Shown: piece by piece, positions 31,504 to 34,343 of the stretch | Numbering within the stretch: the stretch's first letter is position 1 | Layout of the letters: every line of letters starts with the position of its first letter | Origin: Acidobacteria bacterium UBA2994 | GTDB lineage: Bacteria > Acidobacteriota > Vicinamibacteria > Vicinamibacterales > UBA8438 | Length of the DNA stretch: 34,343 nt | Assembly (NCBI GenBank): GCA_002346545.1 | Contig: DEAA01000080.1 | Coordinates: 1-34,343, forward strand | Reading direction: 5' to 3' | Notes under the pieces: generated by a model | Seen by the model: the letters and a program-made list of their open reading frames with translations, nothing else | The model's database searches: none | Told to the model about the DNA's origin: nothing | Translations under genes and position numbers: made by a program

Positions 31504-31524
31504 AGTATAATTTGGACACTCCAA
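31504..31524. promoter_or_regulatory. Two-way -10 boxes with adjacent palindrome, upstream of aminotransferase copy 2
   Basis: TATACT on the minus strand (31509-31504, five of six) points to aminotransferase copy 2, giving a leader of about 27 bases. TATAAT on the plus strand (31506-31511, perfect) overlaps it. Directly beside lies the perfect inverted repeat TTGGA-CAC-TCCAA (31512-31524), suitable as an operator blocking the minus promoter. No gene is seen for the plus promoter except a 30-codon frame at 31603-31695. The rest of 31471-31705 shows nothing else. Confidence 0.4.
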
Positions 31525-31705
31525 GGCACACCGACCAGAGACGCTGATTCCCGGGATTCCGCAGGGTTCCCCAGGCCTGCCACGCAACGAGACGAGCTCT
31601 GTTATGCCTCAGCGACTGGCACGACTCCTGGCCTGGTTGGAGACCTGGTGCCGTCCCATGGCGTTCCAGCCCGGGGCGTCTGAAGTCGCCGCTTGAGTCA
31701 GGGGC

Positions 31706-32596
31706 TCAGTTCAGGCTTGCCACCCGGCGCCGCAGCGCCTTGACGTGTCCCCAGATTTCGTCGCGTTCCTCCCGGGTCTCTTCCCCGTCGTCCCCACGGG
31801 AAGCGAACTGCAGATACGCCTCCAGGTCTCGCAACGCCGCTGTGTAGTCGTTCAGATGGTAGGCGAGCAGACCTCGATCCCGGAGCTCGCTGAGCGCAGA
31901 CGGGTTGATAGACAGGAGCAGATCGGTGACGGCCCGACCCTGAGGGAACGACCTCATCCGTACGTAGAGACGCTTGAGGTTGACCAGCATCCGCACGAGG
32001 ATTTGCTGCTTGGTCGCCGGACGAAGCAGTGTCTGGGCGAATGCGACCGAGCCGCCGGCGTGACGCCGGAGTAGCGCCCGGCAGTCGGTTTCCGATAGCA
32101 CCGTGCCGCCGTCGAACGGATCAACCACGACGGCGCTCTCTGGCGCGTCGCCCGCTCCCAGCGGAAAGCGGAGCAGGAAGTGCCCGGGGAAGTTCACGCC
32201 TTCAACCTGGATCCCCGCCCGGCGGGCCACCTCGATGTAGACCACCGCCAGCGTGATGGGGATACCGGTCCGGCGCTCGAGCACCTGGTTGAGGAAGCTG
32301 TTCCGCAGGTCGTCGTAATCGGTGGCGTTGCCAGCGAACCCCTGGTCTTCGAACAGATAGTGGTTGAGACTGTGCAGCGGACCCCGGGGGGCGGCTCGAC
32401 CGGTGGTGTCCAGGCGTCCCGCCATGTCCTCGCCCATTTGCTCCAGTCGCCCGAGGTAGGGAGACGGGTCGAGCGTCGGGTAGCCGAGGCGGGCAATGAG
32501 CAGTGCCGGCTCAGCCAGGCCCTGGTCGGGGCTGGTGGCGGCCTTGGCGAACTCCTGAACGAGTTCTGGCGTCATTACAGCGCAGCCGTCTTCCAT
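31706..32596 (-). CDS. SirB1-family transglutaminase-like protein with TPR tail
   Basis: A 296-residue cytosolic protein. The first two thirds form the SirB1 (UPF0162) domain related to transglutaminases: NHYLFEDQGFAGNATDYDD, LERRTGIPITLAVVYIEVARRAG and the signature VNFPGHFLLRF. The C-terminal third has helices resembling tetratricopeptide repeats (LSELRDRGLLAYHLNDYTAA). The catalytic Cys of transglutaminases is not obvious, as is common in this group. The cellular role is unknown; E. coli SirB1 is often encoded near prmC, which is not seen here. ATG 32596 was chosen; ATG 32575 is possible. It is the last gene of a four-gene minus-strand run starting beyond the window. Confidence 0.87.
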   Translation of the reverse strand: MEDGCAVMTPELVQEFAKAATSPDQGLAEPALLIARLGYPTLDPSPYLGRLEQMGEDMAGRLDTTGRAAPRGPLHSLNHYLFEDQGFAGNATDYDDLRNSFLNQVLERRTGIPITLAVVYIEVARRAGIQVEGVNFPGHFLLRFPLGAGDAPESAVVVDPFDGGTVLSETDCRALLRRHAGGSVAFAQTLLRPATKQQILVRMLVNLKRLYVRMRSFPQGRAVTDLLLSINPSALSELRDRGLLAYHLNDYTAALRDLEAYLQFASRGDDGEETREERDEIWGHVKALRRRVASLN

Positions 32597-32607
32597 CTTG
32601 TTAATGA

Positions 32608-33285
32608 TTATTGCACCGCTAGCCGTCGGAGGAGGGCGAGGTCGACGTCCGCAATAGACGCCACGACCGCATCGGCAGCGGTCAGTGCCGAGGCCGGGTA
32701 GGTTTGAGCGACGCCGAGGCAGCGGAGGCCGGCCGACTGTGCCGACGTGATGCCCCAGTACGAGTCTTCGATGGCGACGAAGCGGCCCTTGGGTTCGGTG
32801 ACCAATGGACGTAGTCGCGCAACCGCCTCGAGGTACGGATCTGGAGCCGGCTTGGACTGAGACGTGTCGCCAGCGGCCACGATCGTGCGGAAGAGAGGCC
32901 GAAGGCCGGTGGCGTCCAGCAGCGCCTCAATCTCGCCACCAAGCGCGCCCGACGCGATCGCGATCGGCACCTCGGCCGCGATCCGTCGCACGCATTCCGC
33001 CGCGCCTGGAAACAGCGCTTCGCCAGCCGCCGTTAGCGTACTGAAGTGGTGACTCTTGGCGGACACGAGCGCCGAGAGCTCGGCGTCCGAGATGGACCAG
33101 TGCTGATCGCGGGCGACGGCTCGGAACGCCCCCACATCGTCGAACCCGAGGTAGCGGTCGAAGTAGGTCTGTTTGTCGAGGTGGCGACCGTGCGGCTCGA
33201 GTGCAGCCTGAAAGGCGCGCAGATGGAGCGGCTCGCTATCGGCGAGCACGCCGTCGAAGTCGAACACGACCGCTGCAAGCGGCAC
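32608..33285 (-). CDS. HAD-superfamily phosphatase/phosphomutase, beta-phosphoglucomutase-like
   Basis: A 225-residue HAD hydrolase with the nucleophile motif FDFDGVLADSEPLH (8-21; Asp9 nucleophile, Asp11 acid/base), motif II in AIASGAL, motif III Lys in SKPAPDPYLEA and motif IV in AIEDSYWGI. The helical cap and the A-D-S-E-P motif place it with beta-phosphoglucomutase, Gph and similar small-sugar enzymes. Thr or Ser usually marks motif II; here S of IASG fits. The substrate is a guess. The start is GTG 33285, only 3 bases after the stop of the DUF1684 lipoprotein gene, so they are cotranscribed. Confidence 0.88.
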   Translation of the reverse strand: MPLAAVVFDFDGVLADSEPLHLRAFQAALEPHGRHLDKQTYFDRYLGFDDVGAFRAVARDQHWSISDAELSALVSAKSHHFSTLTAAGEALFPGAAECVRRIAAEVPIAIASGALGGEIEALLDATGLRPLFRTIVAAGDTSQSKPAPDPYLEAVARLRPLVTEPKGRFVAIEDSYWGITSAQSAGLRCLGVAQTYPASALTAADAVVASIADVDLALLRRLAVQ

Positions 33286-33288
33286 GGG

Positions 33289-33975
33289 TCAGGGTTGGTC
33301 CGGGGGAGTGTCCCCGGAGGAATCCGGCGCTTGGTCGAAGTCGACCTTCGGGGCGTCGAAGCCTGGCGCCAGTTGCTCGCCGGCCCGGATTTGGACCTCG
33401 AGCCAGTTCTCTCTGGGCGGTACCGGGCATTCCCAGGCTTCGTCGTAGTAGCAGTTCGGGTTGAATGCCCGGTTGAAGTCCAGTTCGTAGATACCACTGG
33501 CGGTGCGTGGGAGCTCTAGGTAGCGGCCTCCACCGTAGGTCTCACTGTCGTTCGTCGTGTCCTTGAACATGATGAACAGTGAGTCGATGGAGCGAACCGG
33601 CGCCTCGGCCAGCGCCGAGAGTTGCATCGGTTCGCCGTTGAGTGCGAACTTCAGGACTCCGACTCGTTGCATCGGAAAGATCTGACCGGTTGAGTATGGA
33701 ATGTCGAAGATCTCCTGCTCAGGAGAGACTTCGAGCGCGGCCGCGACCCGGAAGGTCGGATCGGGGTCGTAGTAGTTGATAGGCAGAAGCACTCCCCGCC
33801 GCTCGACCGGGATCGGTGAGATCGGGTTCTCCCGGTGATACTGGTTCAACTGGTCGCGATGCGTCGTCAGCTGCTCCAGCCAGCCGGTCTCATCTGGTGG
33901 CGGCGCCGTACAGGCAGCAGACGCCACGAGCGCCGCTGTCAGGATGGCTGATCCAACTGGTACGTTCCACTTCAT
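33289..33975 (-). CDS. DUF1684 lipoprotein
   Basis: A 228-residue exported lipoprotein. The signal peptide ends in VASAAC with lipidated Cys22, followed by a proline-rich spacer. The body matches DUF1684: FKDTTNDSETYGGGRYLEL, then DFNRAFNPNCYYDEAWECPV with two invariant-looking Cys, and PPRENWLEVQIRAGE. The family is widespread in Bacteroidota, Actinobacteriota and Acidobacteriota and has no proven function. The C-terminal tail is acidic and Pro-rich. Its ATG overlaps the acyl-CoA dehydrogenase stop (ATGA), so the two are coupled. Confidence 0.9.
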   Translation of the reverse strand: MKWNVPVGSAILTAALVASAACTAPPPDETGWLEQLTTHRDQLNQYHRENPISPIPVERRGVLLPINYYDPDPTFRVAAALEVSPEQEIFDIPYSTGQIFPMQRVGVLKFALNGEPMQLSALAEAPVRSIDSLFIMFKDTTNDSETYGGGRYLELPRTASGIYELDFNRAFNPNCYYDEAWECPVPPRENWLEVQIRAGEQLAPGFDAPKVDFDQAPDSSGDTPPDQP

Positions 33976-34343
33976 CCCAAGCTATATCCTGCCCTGTCGA
34001 CGACCGCGTCCGCAAGCCGCCGACGCATGGCGGTGGTGTTGACCGGCGTGACCTTGAGCAGACGCCTGAGCGCACCCAGGTTCATCCGCAGCGAATCGCC
34101 TTCGTCCATTGCCGCCAGTGCCGACCGTGCGGCCGCCTCGATCCGATAGGTGGCGTCGTTGACCCAGACCGCCGCGGCGTCCTGTTGAAGTGCGGCCGAG
34201 CTTGGGGTATCGTCCGTCGCCTGAAGCGCTCGGAGCACGGCGCTTTCGGAAAGGAACGTGTCAATCAGTATGTCCGCCGTCCACGAGAGGATCTCCTGTT
34301 CTTCCGTGAGCTTCTCGCCATAGCGCTGCATGGCGAGTCCTAG
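33972..34343 (-). CDS. Acyl-CoA dehydrogenase, C-terminal part
   Basis: The frame is open to the last base of the window, so the 5' portion, with the FAD and catalytic Glu domains, is outside. The 123 visible residues (LGLAMQRYGEKLTEEQEILS onward) resemble the extra C-terminal helical domain of very-long-chain-type acyl-CoA dehydrogenases: EILSWTADILIDTFLSESAV, ATYRIEAAARSALAAMDEGD and LRRLLKVTPVNTTAMRRRLA. Such enzymes start fatty-acid beta-oxidation and sit at the membrane. Without the catalytic domain this is an assignment by tail resemblance. It precedes DUF1684, HAD and SirB1-like genes in one minus-strand run. Confidence 0.72.
   Translation of the reverse strand, partial: LGLAMQRYGEKLTEEQEILSWTADILIDTFLSESAVLRALQATDDTPSSAALQQDAAAVWVNDATYRIEAAARSALAAMDEGDSLRMNLGALRRLLKVTPVNTTAMRRRLADAVVDRAGYSLG

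Noticed and set aside
31603..31695. 30-codon plus-strand frame ([20 protein letters not shown]...)
   Set aside because: It has no ribosome-binding site and no known relative; too short to support without conservation data.

Overview
The window is a GC-rich bacterial chromosome segment packed with housekeeping genes. Gene content (non-classical SdhAB, HpnCDE squalene synthesis, type I QueF, a fused double ThyX, and a lipoprotein family built of D-x-D-G-x-x-D-x-W-x-Y modules) suggests an Acidobacteriota-like organism, perhaps of the Vicinamibacteria. That placement rests on resemblance only. I see no rRNA, tRNA, CRISPR array, insertion sequence, phage or plasmid gene.

Layout. 1-2843: the end of sdhA, sdhB, then a convergent operon queF - smr - iodotyrosine-deiodinase-like nitroreductase. 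2844-4065: an HU-like gene with promoter and terminator, then a decayed histidine-kinase remnant. 4073-5928: a dihydrolipoamide acyltransferase (E2) overlapping lipB. 5929-8558: a badly broken ECF sigma factor gene, a malate-dehydrogenase-like protein without the usual catalytic motifs, a short-chain dehydrogenase and a possible broken tail-anchored gene. 8559-12716: an FHA protein, a secreted hydrolase whose nucleophile serine is alanine, ygfZ, and a mutY-mutT pair. 12734-18144: cob(I)alamin adenosyltransferase, a membrane protein, and an hpnC-hpnD-hpnE-thiI run. 18161-24082: Nudix, DUF218, def, double thyX, metallo-hydrolase and purine permease. 24092-31470: a cassette bounded by two sugar-aminotransferase genes, with a sulfurtransferase, a PEP-synthase-like kinase and an APS-kinase-like protein. 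31706-34343: SirB1-like protein, HAD phosphatase, DUF1684 lipoprotein and the end of an acyl-CoA dehydrogenase.

Three themes stand out. First, the PEP-synthase-like and APS-kinase-like pair resembles two steps of the phosphoramidate (MeOPN) capsule pathway of Campylobacter and may be part of an undescribed surface modification. Second, regulatory and surface genes are decaying (ECF sigma, histidine kinase, repeat lipoprotein, active-site-less enzymes) while core metabolism is intact, which fits genome streamlining such as in a host-associated lineage. Third, several genes start 6-11 bases after a -10-like box, and divergent pairs share overlapping -10 boxes, which predicts leaderless transcripts from compact two-way promoters.
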